A stretch of DNA of 64,000 bases, from the NCBI GenBank assembly GCA_019022495.1, contig JAFEKR010000012.1:124001-188000 (forward strand), read 5' to 3'. A program made the position numbers and the translations under genes. The notes below the pieces were generated by a model. It saw only the letters and a list, made by a program, of their open reading frames with translations. It was not told where the DNA came from and did no database searches. This stretch comes from Epichloe hybrida. Its lineage: Eukaryota; Ascomycota; Sordariomycetes; Hypocreales; Clavicipitaceae. The stretch's first letter is position 1. The number at the start of each line of letters is the position of its first letter. Positions 23,075-32,431 of this stretch are shown piece by piece.

Positions 23075-25267
23075 TCAACCCTTGGCTCTTGTCATGGGTC
23101 CCCAGTACTTGTGCGGGTTGACCTGATATCTCATGTACCGAGTGCCTCTCTGTCTGCCAAGCTGCACGAGTGCATCGTTGAAAACAAGGGTCTTTCGCAA
23201 CTCTTCTTCGCCAAGAGGCTTCTCCTCGGTTTCGCCCTTCTTTGTCAGCTCGTCTCGTGCTGGGGCGGGTTCCTCTCCAGGTTGCTTCTTCTCGGTCTCC
23301 TCGGCCTCGGCCATGTTCACATTTGTGCTGCTGCTGGTCCTTGTGGCACTATCATTTGTATTTACATCATCGCTCGACGTCGTCTCCTCTTGTCCGACGA
23401 TACCCGCGCGATAGAGGATCTTCCAAGCTGCCATGGACTTGGTAAACTTGGAGACCTTGACCGGCGACTTCTGCTTGATCCATTCCGTGAGGATCCACCA
23501 GATCGTCGACCAAGGCGCATCGGTCTTGATGCTGCCGGGACGGCAGTGACTCCTGCTGACCTGGTAGCCCAGATGCATGAGAGCACCACGAAACATATCG
23601 TCTGTGGGCGTGGCACAGGAGAGCACGCTAGACGCCTTGCCAGGGATGAAGAAAAAGGGCGTATTGTCTACCACGGCTGCCTCGGCGTCCTTGGGATCAA
23701 CGTCGGTTGGCAATTCTGCACCTGGTATGTATTCTTCAAGGGCGGTCCGCAGCATGCCCTCCAGTCTTGGTAATGTCTTGTAGACCTCTGGTGATGACTT
23801 GGGGATTTCATCTAGGAGACGGTGGATGAAGTCCTGTGAGTGAATTCGACCACCATACATAGGTCCGCTCACATGCATTTTAAACCCACAGTGCTGACAA
23901 AAACGGTCTGCGCTGGGTCCTTGTGCCATGGTGTGCTTGTAGAAAGATCCATTGCCCTTCTTATTAGGGAACGGTCGACTCTTCAAGATTGGTTGTGTTT
24001 CCCATGCACCACAGCCTGCATCACAGCTGTACACCAACATGGTTTTAGCTCCCAAGAATTTCACGGCCGAAGGCGATCGCGTAACTTTAATGAAGACCTT
24101 GGTGTAGAAATCAATCGAAAGCGACAGTATAGGCTCAATTGCCAGACCGTATCTTGCTCCAGAGGTAGCAATAGCGCTCAGGATTAGGCGCAAAGCGACT
24201 TCGTGGGAGTGCATTCCCTTGACTGGAACTCCGCCGTACAAGGCGAATGTCTTTTCGCAATAACTATGCCCGGCCCAAACAGCACTGTCTGTGCAAGTGA
24301 TGACGAGCAGACCACCATCATCTCTCACAGATTGGACGGCGGCGTCAAAGAATGGGGCTGCCGTACCGTATGGATCCAGATCAATGACATCGAACTTGTG
24401 CGATTTGCTGGGATTCCCGCGTTTATCCCGTTTAGACAAATCGGCAGAAATCGATCGGTACATGAGAGCCATTGCATCATCATTGGTAGCTGTGATCTTG
24501 TCGGTAACGCCGTTGTGATGCGCATTCTGCTTGATCGATTCTGTGGCCGAAGGCGATAAATCATTGGCAGTGACCGAGGTGACGAACGGAATCTCCAAGG
24601 CATACCTCAACGCCCGCAAACCAGACGCAGATAGAGCATCGAGGATCTTGAATGCGGGTCTGTATACGGGGCCGTTCTCGCTTTGTTCCTGAACGGGCTG
24701 TTGCTCGGGCGTTGGCTTTTCTGTCAAGTCGTTGTTGCTGCTGTTGTTGCTGTTGTTGCTGTTGTTGCTGTTGTTGCTGTTGTTGCTGTTGTTGCTGTTG
24801 TTGCTGTTGTTGCTGTTGTTGCTGTTGTTGCTGTTTTCTTGTTCTGCCTCATCCCGCTTTCGCTTCTTTCCTTGTCTTGTGTTTTTCATTTTAAAATTCT
24901 CTGTTCTTTTATTCAAGAGCATCTCTCCGTATACCTTTACGGCTAGGGTTGATAGATCCCGGTTGTATTGCTGAATGGGGTTGTAGAAAACTTGTTGGTC
25001 ATCCGAGGTATCCTCCCCAACCTTTGCATCTTGAGGGACAAGAATTGTGGCTTTGCCTTCCGTGATAGTGCGAAATAGCTTGCCGTCACGCTCTATTGTT
25101 TGAGCGGAAAGGTATTGGTCCGCCATTCCCGCTCGACTTGTCAGGGCTCGAATGGACGAGGTGAGCCGAAAGGTGTGTCGTAATTCGGCCGCGGGCCTGG
25201 TGCTCTGTATTGATGGGGAAGAGTTGCAAATAAGAGTCCAGAGATGTTCCAGTACCTGGCGTCGCAT
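23075..25267 (-). CDS. TRM1: tRNA (guanine-26-N2) dimethyltransferase
   Basis: Single exon, 730 aa from 25267. Trm1 makes N2,N2-dimethylguanosine at position 26 of many tRNAs, using S-adenosylmethionine. Conserved features are FYNPIQQYNRDLS (about 94-106), the cofactor-binding segment ILDALSASGLRALRY (211-225), the catalytic-type DLDPYG (299-304) and a later Cys-rich region (CDAGCG, then CQHCGF). The first 47 residues are basic and free of acids, like a mitochondrial presequence. They are followed by a second in-frame ATG at 25126 (MADQYL), matching the two-start arrangement known for yeast TRM1, where isoforms go to mitochondria and the nuclear envelope. A basic KKRKRDE at 134-140 may be a nuclear signal. 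A Ser-Asn-Asn repeat occupies about 145-182. Confidence 0.94.
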   Translation of the reverse strand: MRRQVLEHLWTLICNSSPSIQSTRPAAELRHTFRLTSSIRALTSRAGMADQYLSAQTIERDGKLFRTITEGKATILVPQDAKVGEDTSDDQQVFYNPIQQYNRDLSTLAVKVYGEMLLNKRTENFKMKNTRQGKKRKRDEAEQENSNNSNNSNNSNNSNNSNNSNNSNNSNNSNNSSNNDLTEKPTPEQQPVQEQSENGPVYRPAFKILDALSASGLRALRYALEIPFVTSVTANDLSPSATESIKQNAHHNGVTDKITATNDDAMALMYRSISADLSKRDKRGNPSKSHKFDVIDLDPYGTAAPFFDAAVQSVRDDGGLLVITCTDSAVWAGHSYCEKTFALYGGVPVKGMHSHEVALRLILSAIATSGARYGLAIEPILSLSIDFYTKVFIKVTRSPSAVKFLGAKTMLVYSCDAGCGAWETQPILKSRPFPNKKGNGSFYKHTMAQGPSADRFCQHCGFKMHVSGPMYGGRIHSQDFIHRLLDEIPKSSPEVYKTLPRLEGMLRTALEEYIPGAELPTDVDPKDAEAAVVDNTPFFFIPGKASSVLSCATPTDDMFRGALMHLGYQVSRSHCRPGSIKTDAPWSTIWWILTEWIKQKSPVKVSKFTKSMAAWKILYRAGIVGQEETTSSDDVNTNDSATRTSSSTNVNMAEAEETEKKQPGEEPAPARDELTKKGETEEKPLGEEELRKTLVFNDALVQLGRQRGTRYMRYQVNPHKYWGPMTRAKG
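24731..24834. repeat. 9-bp repeat encoding Ser-Asn-Asn in TRM1
   Basis: About 11 copies of GTTGTTGCT (read on the + strand), with period 9 preserving the TRM1 frame. Confidence 0.95.
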
Positions 25268-25954
25268 ACGAGCAATGACGGCTTGTGTTACATGCTCTGG
25301 AGAAGAGATAAAGCACCCAAAACGTGGACGTGGATTTTAAATGAAGCCATCAACAAACCAACCCTTTTTTTTTTTTTTGGTTTCTGCCACCACACCATTG
25401 CAGGCGGTGGGCGCACGGGTTCCAGCGTGGCAATGACGGAGCCAACGGGCCCCTCAGCAGCCCCACGTCGCTACTGAACCGAAGTCTGCATTCAGTGCCA
25501 TTCACTCATCACGAAAGCGCCAACAAGGGCCTCTCGCCAAGCAGGCAGTTCACACACCAGGAAGTGTGCATGTAGGTATCAGATGTGGTGGTCAACCCGC
25601 TTGGAGATGGGAGAGTATTCAACCTGATACAGAGCGTCGCTGTGCGCGATGGTGTTCTTTCCCTCTTCTCTGAGGCCCTCTTCTCTGAAACCCCTCGAGC
25701 CATTGACCGTTGAGGAAAGAACGTCCTCCCTCTGCAAACAAATTTGACAACTTCGGAACCCATCGGGCATTCAGATCAAACCTCTGCTACAATACCTCCT
25801 AGTTTTACCATCAATCCCTGTGCATATATACTCCTTAACCCTCATCGCCGCCATCCTTCGAACTTCTATTACAATCTCCACTCTCTAACTTCCTACGCTG
25901 CCCTACCGTCCTTCCGTACCTCACGCCGCCGGGAAATCGCGGTGGACGGCCATC
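25268..25954. other. Divergent promoter between TRM1 and the SLATT-like gene
   Basis: About 690 bp, with a poly-T run near 25363 and a pyrimidine-rich leader near 25780-25920. No coding sequence recognised. Confidence 0.5.
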
Positions 25955-26767
25955 ATGTCCAAGAGGTCCAGCGGTGTCGCATCAGGAGAAATTCCTCTCT
26001 TCTCTGCTGCCACTGCTGGCCAAAGCAGCGGCACACAGGGATCGGCTAATAAGGGCAAAATGCCTGAAAACGATGTGCCAACCCCAGATCCTGGGCTTCC
26101 AACCAGTCACGAAATGCACGGCCATCACAAAATCATTCGCCATAGATTTCTTTCATCTGCTGAATGGGCCAGTATTGCACATGGCATCGGTGGAGTTCGA
26201 GACGGCGAAAGTCATATACCTTGCCATCCAAGTCACTAGTTGTGGCCACCAATTGGCATGCCTCGAGGACTCTATCGCGACGTCGTTTCTCATAAATACC
26301 GGTTCTGCTACCTATTTCATCTGACTAGCATTGTTCGATGGTCGCTCATGGTACTACAAATCTTGATCGGAGCTGCCCTCACAGCCCTTGGTTCTATGTC
26401 TTTGGGAGACGGGAAGCCCATCACCGTTTTAGGGGTCGTGAACACCGTTGTTGCCGGACTCCTTGCGTTGTTACATAACAGTGGTGTGCCCAATCGATAC
26501 TGGAACGACATGGCCGAGTTCGAGGAGATTGAGGATCACATCAAAGAAATCCTAGATTCCAGCATTGCACCAGCGGGCCAGCCCGCTGAACAAGTACTTG
26601 CCGAGTGCTTTGACCTCTATCGGGATGCAAAAGCGACCGTCGCCGTGAATCTGCCGGCAAATTACGCTTCCAAGCAGATGCTTCAACCAACGAAACCAAA
26701 AAACCTGGCAGCATCTCCACCAGGAGGGCCGGGGTCGACAGTTCCGAATGCTGAAAGTAAAGCATAG
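25955..26767 (+). CDS. SLATT-like fungal membrane protein with an in-frame TAG
   Basis: One frame runs from the ATG at 25955 to the TAG at 26765, broken once by TAG at 26237-26239. The part after that stop (175 codons) looks like the fungal SLATT family, two-transmembrane proteins proposed from comparative genomics to be effectors of nucleotide-linked conflict systems. It has WPPIGMPRGLYRDVV, two adjacent hydrophobic spans (WSLMVLQILIGAALTALGS and ITVLGVVNTVVAGLLALL), then GVPNRY and a charged helical tail. The part before it (94 codons) is Ser/Gly-rich, then FLSSAEWASIAHGIGG. Removing a 45-bp intron, 26195-26239 (GTTCGA...CACTAG), restores the frame, but that donor is weak and the intron very short. 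The alternatives are a pseudogene or stop readthrough. The function is inferred from family resemblance only. Confidence 0.7.
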
Positions 26768-27529
26768 AAATGCAGTGTCAATTTCGTCCAGCCCCTGGTA
26801 GATGATGAAGTTTGTCGGGGCGGAGTACTAATAACACTGTTAATACGCGTTGATGTGAGTCCAGCATGCTACCTGATAACCCTGCGTGGTAGGAAACTGA
26901 CAGCTCCCTGCAAGATTTAGCTTACTTTTCAAACTTGACGTGCCCAAGCAGTCATGTATACATGTTGAGTGCCATTACTTGCACCACGTTCCGCGAAGAC
27001 GAACTGAATTCCTCAATTATCAGCAGGATTGAATTCACCCCACATAAGGGATTTCGTGTGGTGGATTTTCTCCTGTTCTGGGTACGTACCCATGCCAAGG
27101 AGGTCCCACCTGGCAAGTTTCACGTGTTTGGGTTGCTAGCCCTGCCATGCGATCGCCGGGTCTCTGTTACATCATCTTGTCCTACGGAGTAGATCAGCTG
27201 TACGAATATGTACATACGGAGTATGTAGATCGCGAGCAATGGGTGGAGGATCCTTGCCTTATCTTCCTCGAGGGTATTATCGGGCCCTGTCAGTCTTCTT
27301 TGGTTCTTTGTTACTTAATACCTGGGTGGTCCAAACAGCGATGAACTCTGTCTGAAATCTACAGCACAGCATCTGATACCTTGTTCGGGACAAAGGACAA
27401 AGATGTATTTGTGACCTCCGCTGCCAGAGACCATGAGTCTCCCCGAAACCTAAACCTAAGCCCACCTTTTTGTTTTTCTTCTCTCGCATCATTTCGTTCC
27501 GCAGCCTGGTGCCGCACTTGGCTGGGACC
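26768..27529. other. Intergenic region upstream of the GT31-like gene
   Basis: It holds two copies of TACGGAGTA (27183 and 27215) 32 bp apart. No coding sequence recognised. Confidence 0.5.
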
Positions 27530-29149
27530 ATGCTACTATCCAAAGGCTTGTTGTTGAGCCGTTTGTTGCTCACGGCTTGCATTGCTGGGCTTCTTTTCCG
27601 GGCAACAAGATCGTATCGTCAAAAGACGAACGTAGCCTTTGATATTGAGGACACGACGCCCGTGGGAGATGGCTCGCCCGAGGAGGAATACCTGGAGCGG
27701 CTAGTTGACATTTATGGGCTGACCAACTACACAAAATGGCAAGCTTGGAGAATATTGTCCTCGGAGCAGTCATTGGATGTCGAGCCAATTACCGACATTC
27801 ACGCAGATTTCCAGCCTCACTCGGATACGCCAAAGGTGATTGATGTGAACAACCCAAGGGCTTCGGATCTTCGCGCTTCTAGAAGAATGGAGCTGCCGAT
27901 TCATTCCAGTCCTGCGCAGAACAAGATGCACGGATCCGGGTTCTTGTTTGGAGTGTCCACCTCGTACGGACGGATTGCAGACAGGGATTGGGCCATCTTA
28001 CGAGCATGGAAACGATGGTTGACCAACGGCAACGGATCAAGCAATGGTGCAGGCCTGGTCCTGATGTTGGACAATGCCAGCTCGGAGCAGCTTGACGAGA
28101 TTGCCGAGGTTCTTCGCGATGCTGGCATCGATGCACACGTCAAGTCAACAGCCAAGCCCACGTCAAAGGTGCGGAGGTACTACGACATGATTCGGGTGCT
28201 AAAGACGTATGGTGCGGCCCTGGCAGCGAGCGGCCAGGCGAAGCAATGGTTTGGTGTTGTGGACGACACCATTTTCTTCCCAAGCTTGACGTATCTACGC
28301 GAGCGACTATCCACATACAACGCCAACGATCAGTTATACATTGGGATTCCGAGCGAACGATCCGACTGGCAGCAAGACGGCGAATCCGTCACAACATATG
28401 GCGGGGGAGCCATCATCCTCAGCCAGCGGGTCGTGTCTCTGATGCCCAAACTTCCTTGCCTGAAACTCGATAATCCTGGGCCATCATTTGGGGCTAAAAA
28501 ATGGGATGTCGTGCTGAAGAAGTGTGTCAAGAAAGAAGCTGGCATCGACATGCATGTCATGCCCGCCTTTTACTCACCGCATGATGTCGACTACAGACCG
28601 CACTTGGAGAGCCACGAGACGGGAATGCGGCCTCTTCTATTGCACGACTATCAGAATCGACACCGAATAGATGTTGGCATGGCGCACCTGGTAACGGAAA
28701 TCTGTGGCGAGGCTTGCTTCATGCATCAGTATTTGTTCCTTGATAACTGGGCGGTTATCAATGGCATGTCCATCAGCCATCATCCCGATGGTCTCTCCCA
28801 TCATCATCATCATAATCCTCTCTTTCTTCTTCTTCATCATGGCCGCCAGGACAAGGATGAGCGGGATGATTTTAAAATGGCGGCGAAAACGCCTGTTTCA
28901 GGCCAATTAGTCATCAACGAAGACAAAGTCGATCGAAAACCACTGAAGTGGACAGGACGAAGGGAAGTGTGGAAGCTGGTGGACTCGGCCAGGGTTACCA
29001 ATGGTTCGGTCTGGCAAGCATACTTGAAGAGAGGGGTCAGGACAGCCACGAGGCCCGAGATCCGAGACGGTCAGTCGAAACCGTCGGAAGAGGAAATGGA
29101 TTCAGTTATTGTTTTGATCTGGGGGAAGAAGAAGAGGGAACATCAATGA
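27530..29149 (+). CDS. GT31-like type II membrane glycosyltransferase
   Basis: Single exon, 539 aa. The N-terminus is a signal anchor (hydrophobic residues about 2-23, then RATRSYRQK), as in Golgi type II glycosyltransferases. The luminal part contains WFGVVDDTIFFPSLTYL (about 240-256). Its DDT (about 245-247) fits the metal-binding DxD-type motif of Fringe-like GT31 enzymes. It is followed by LYIGIPSERSDW and YGGGAIILS, the typical GGGA-type block after the nucleotide-sugar site. A histidine run lies further on (about residue 420), with no homologue known to me. Donor and acceptor sugars cannot be inferred. It converges on the GH16 gene, with 287 bp between the stops. The start is the first ATG of the frame and directly precedes the anchor. 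Confidence 0.82.
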   Translation: MLLSKGLLLSRLLLTACIAGLLFRATRSYRQKTNVAFDIEDTTPVGDGSPEEEYLERLVDIYGLTNYTKWQAWRILSSEQSLDVEPITDIHADFQPHSDTPKVIDVNNPRASDLRASRRMELPIHSSPAQNKMHGSGFLFGVSTSYGRIADRDWAILRAWKRWLTNGNGSSNGAGLVLMLDNASSEQLDEIAEVLRDAGIDAHVKSTAKPTSKVRRYYDMIRVLKTYGAALAASGQAKQWFGVVDDTIFFPSLTYLRERLSTYNANDQLYIGIPSERSDWQQDGESVTTYGGGAIILSQRVVSLMPKLPCLKLDNPGPSFGAKKWDVVLKKCVKKEAGIDMHVMPAFYSPHDVDYRPHLESHETGMRPLLLHDYQNRHRIDVGMAHLVTEICGEACFMHQYLFLDNWAVINGMSISHHPDGLSHHHHHNPLFLLLHHGRQDKDERDDFKMAAKTPVSGQLVINEDKVDRKPLKWTGRREVWKLVDSARVTNGSVWQAYLKRGVRTATRPEIRDGQSKPSEEEMDSVIVLIWGKKKREHQ

Positions 29150-29436
29150 CAGAGCCTCGTCATTGTCCGGCTGGCGTTTTGGGCGTTTCAAGATTCTGCC
29201 TCTTCTTCTTCTCATGTCTTTGCCCCCTATAACAGAACAAACGTGTTTTTGAGTCCATGTTTTTTTTTTTTTTTTTTTTTCATATATATACATCACCACT
29301 GTACTCTTTCCTTGTCTTCTACTTTTTTTTCTCCTTCAAAAGGGAATAAAAATAGGCCCTGTAGGAAATGGAACCATGATGATGACCTTGGCCTCCCATC
29401 TCTAAACCTAGGTGCATCAAACATGTTGTTGGACCA

Positions 29437-30492
29437 CTACTCGGCAGGCGTCAACTCACTGTGACTCGGACAATGGGTGCTATAATGTGCGCTTCTTTTG
29501 ATGGATATACAAGACAAGTCATCGTCCCGTCCACCGTCCCCCCCGCGAGTCCTGTTCGTCGGCGTGTCGAAGCCGGCGATGGCGTTGGGGAGCGCTCCCC
29601 CGACGGCGACATTCAGCAACACCATCTTGCTGTTGGCGACGACGGCATGCCACGCCTCGTCACCGTGCAGGTCGGCCTCGCGAAAGGTCCAACGCGTCTC
29701 GCCGTCGACGAGCCAGGCCATGGACTCGGAGCCCAACCCCAAGGGCCACCTCCTGCGGTCCACCTCCCAGGCAAACGTGTGCCACGATGCCCTCTCCACG
29801 CCGTCGCTCACGTGGCCCCTCCCGCTGGGCTCGTTGCAGGCGCCGCCGGGGCTCGTGCCGCAGTGGACAGTCTGCCAGACCCTGGCCTCGCCGTTGACCG
29901 ACTCGAGGATGTCAACCTCCCCCACGGCGGGCCAGGCCGAGTAGTTGGCGCGGTAGCCGGAGCCCAGCACCCAGAACGCAGGCCAGATGCCCATCGAGAC
30001 GGGGCCGGGGTTGCCGCCGAGCCTGATCCTGGCCTCGACGCGCATGCGGTGGCCGCGCGGGCAGGCAAAGTTCCAGTCGGCCGTCGTCTCGATGCGCGAC
30101 GACGTCCACGTCTTGTTCCTGCCGTCGCGGACGGGCGTGATCTTGAGCGTCCCCTCGCGCGTGACGCGCAGGTTGGCCGCGTTGCCCGTGTACGTCTGGA
30201 TCTCGCCCGTGCCCCAGTGCTCCGGTCCGCCGCCGGGGTACGCCGTGCCGAGGTCGACTTGCCATTTCGAGGGATCGGGCAGGTGGCCGCTTGGTTGGGA
30301 GAAGTCGTCGTAGAAGAGGCAGCGGGAGAAGCCCGAGGGCAGAACAGAGGCGGAGACGGAGACGGAGACGGAGGCGGAGCCCCTGATGTCGGCTTGGTCG
30401 ACGTGGTCGATTTGGGCGAGGCGCTTTGCGGCGTTGCCGCGCCCTGCTGATGCGAACAGCAGCGCTAATAGCACGGTTGCGGATCGAAACAT
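29437..30492 (-). CDS. Secreted GH16 endo-beta-glucanase-like protein
   Basis: Single exon, 351 aa from the ATG at 30492, with a clear secretion signal (MFRSATVLLALLFASAGRGNA). GH16 hydrolases and transglycosylases act on beta-1,3 or mixed-linkage glucans in cell walls. The catalytic signature E-x-D-x-x-E is present in GEVDILESVNG. Other family features are PDPSKWQVDLG, GEIQTYT, ARIRLG, IWPAFWVLG and MVLLNVAVGGALPNA. A low-complexity SVSVSVSA segment follows the signal peptide. After TPTNRTRGGDGG the expected last beta-strand (ending like VDYVAVY) is absent and replaced by about 33 unrelated residues. This could reflect a small indel in the G-rich tract at 29530-29545, a missed intron or real divergence. 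A TIR transposon lies immediately upstream. Confidence 0.85.
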   Translation of the reverse strand: MFRSATVLLALLFASAGRGNAAKRLAQIDHVDQADIRGSASVSVSVSASVLPSGFSRCLFYDDFSQPSGHLPDPSKWQVDLGTAYPGGGPEHWGTGEIQTYTGNAANLRVTREGTLKITPVRDGRNKTWTSSRIETTADWNFACPRGHRMRVEARIRLGGNPGPVSMGIWPAFWVLGSGYRANYSAWPAVGEVDILESVNGEARVWQTVHCGTSPGGACNEPSGRGHVSDGVERASWHTFAWEVDRRRWPLGLGSESMAWLVDGETRWTFREADLHGDEAWHAVVANSKMVLLNVAVGGALPNAIAGFDTPTNRTRGGDGGRDDDLSCISIKRSAHYSTHCPSHSELTPAE

Positions 30493-30706
30493 GATATTTT
30501 GTCTTTGCAAGTTGGTACGGGATGCGAGTTGAAGATTTTTCTTTTTTTTTTTTTCTCCCTTTTTTTTTTCTTGCTTTGAAATGTAAAGGGGGGGGGGGCA
30601 ATGATGTTTGGATTCTATCCCCTGCTTCCGCTTCCTGATGATTAGCCTCAAAAGGCAACCTTGCTTCCACATTGCCCTTGCGCCGTGGGGTAAATTACAA
30701 TCAATA

Positions 30707-31366
30707 CGGATGTCCAAGTCAAAAGTCGTGTCCCCTGCACGCTGCTGCCTAGAGTGGCCTAAGGCATTAACGTAGTAGCCTAAGGCATATAAATAGTCTA
30801 GAATAACACAAGGAAAATTAAATAAGGTATCTCTGCTATATAAACTACATATAAAAGTAACTTATCCTAGTTATTATTAGATTCTTCCTTTATATTACTA
30901 GAATCTAAGGCATTAAGGTTATTAGGACTATTAAGACTATTAAGCTTATAAGGGTTAAAAACCCACTTTCTTTTATTATTATTAATAGCAGTAGTATCTT
31001 TATCTTTAAACTCTAATTATAAAATAACCCTTTAAACCCTCTAACTATTAGCTTAACCTTTATAACCTTTGTAATAGTTATTATCCTCTTCTAAGCAAAT
31101 TATTTTTAGCTATAGTTAAGGTTTAAGCTATTATATAATAAGTAAAGATAGAAGTAGCTAGGTAAGGGAAGTAACTAGATAAGGCAAAAGCTAGCTAACT
31201 TTAGTAATAGTTATAGCACTAGTAATAAAAGCGGGTAAAGAGAGGGGAACTAGAGAAGAGGTAAGCCTCTTATTTAATTTACCTAGTAAGACTATGACCC
31301 CGCTAGCTAATTATATCCTTGACTAGGGTCGCGTGCAGGGGACACGACTTTTAACTTGGACATCCG
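30707..31366. mobile_element. 660-bp TIR element of Tc1/mariner (Fot1/pogo) type, non-coding
   Basis: The 36-bp ends at 30707-30742 and 31331-31366 are inverted copies with one mismatch (C/T). They begin CGGATGTCCAAGT and end CCCCTGCACGC. TA flanks the element on both sides (30705-30706 and 31367-31368), the target duplication expected of the Tc1/mariner superfamily. The interior is AT-rich, with no transposase frame, so it is a MITE-like or RIP-eroded deletion derivative. It sits about 215 bp upstream of the GH16 start. Confidence 0.85.
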
Positions 31367-31375
31367 TACGAACTA

Positions 31376-31608
31376 CGGACTATCTCCTAAGAGGTCATGA
31401 GCCTTGTGGGGTCACGTTAGCTAGGGTCTATACGGATTATGTGAATAGGCTAATAATTAATATTAGTAATTTTCCCTGTAAATTACTACACCACGGACCC
31501 CGGTTCACGTACTTACATGTACGTGGTCACTAACCTTGTGGTAGGGGGCTTATAGGGACCCCACAGACCCACAAGGCTTATGACCTCTATGTAAGGAGAT
31601 AAACCTCG
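31376..31608. repeat. Imperfect inverted repeat next to the TIR element
   Basis: A segment at 31381-31411 (TATCTCCT, then AGAGGTCATGAGCCTTGTGGG) reappears inverted near 31566-31601, with a 4-bp insertion and one substitution. It may be a second small TIR element. Its exact ends are unclear. Confidence 0.5.
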
Positions 31609-31739
31609 TGCTTCTATTAATACCTATGCATTTTCCTCAACATCCGCACAGCACGGAGTACACCCCCTAAATCATTCGATGAATCTACAACATGACAGGG
31701 GGAATTAAGCGAATCAGGTGTTAGCAAGGAATTAAGCCA

Positions 31740-31960
31740 GACAGGGGCTAGGATAAGTAACTACTTGAATTTCTTTATACTCTATATTGAAGTAAATGTA
31801 CTCTTTTATAGAGCTACATACCCCATGTATTTTTCCCTTGTATAGCTCTCTAGTAATAGTATTGCTTTATATGTAGCTACTTACAGCTGTAGCCTGTAAG
31901 AGAGGAACGAAAAACTAGGGCACGTAGATTTGTAAAGTAATTCAGGGGCGGCATCGTAAT
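31740..31960 (+). repeat. Dispersed AT-rich repeat, copy 1
   Basis: Shares a mosaic of identical stretches with the reverse complement of 48645-48800 (ATGTACTCTTTT, ATAGCTCTCTA, AGAGAGGAAC, GTAGATTTGTAAA). It ends in GTAGATTTGTAAAGTAATTC at 31924-31943. No coding capacity. Confidence 0.7.
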
Positions 31961-32431
31961 AGTCTCATCCCCATTTGTTTGAAGTCATATAAAATCATTT
32001 AGGGGTGAGACTGTAACGAACATGCCCCCTTTTTTCTCTTGACGAAATCCAGCCGCTGGGCCTCGGTTCTTGTTGACCGCGGTGACTTTGGATAAGTGTC
32101 CGGTTGCTAGGGGATGGGTCTTGGATAGGGGCATTTGGTAGTAGGTACCTATTTTGTGTGTGCCGTGCATTATGAACCCATCTCTTTGTAAGGAATCTTG
32201 AATGTTAGTCAGTTCGCCCGAAACAACACCCCAAAGATCAACAACAACAATAACTAGCAAAGGCTGAAATGTCAGGGTGAAGTTCATCCAGGGATAGATC
32301 GCATCTAAGAATCACGTGGATAGAGGTTTGTTGAAAGAAAATAAATACGGCACACACAATTGCCAAGTCTTAATCAAGTGTCTAAGTAGTCTGGCGCAGC
32401 ATATCCTCACATTGACTCGTCTATATCGGCA
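31961..32431. other. Spacer downstream of SPO7
   Basis: 470 bp between the repeat and the SPO7 stop. It contains the palindromic GTAGGTACCTA near 32141. No coding sequence recognised. Confidence 0.4.

Noticed and set aside
29461..30450. A 329-codon + strand frame opposite the GH16 gene
   Set aside because: It is the antisense shadow of a GC-rich gene: Ala/Arg/Gly/Val composition and no motif.
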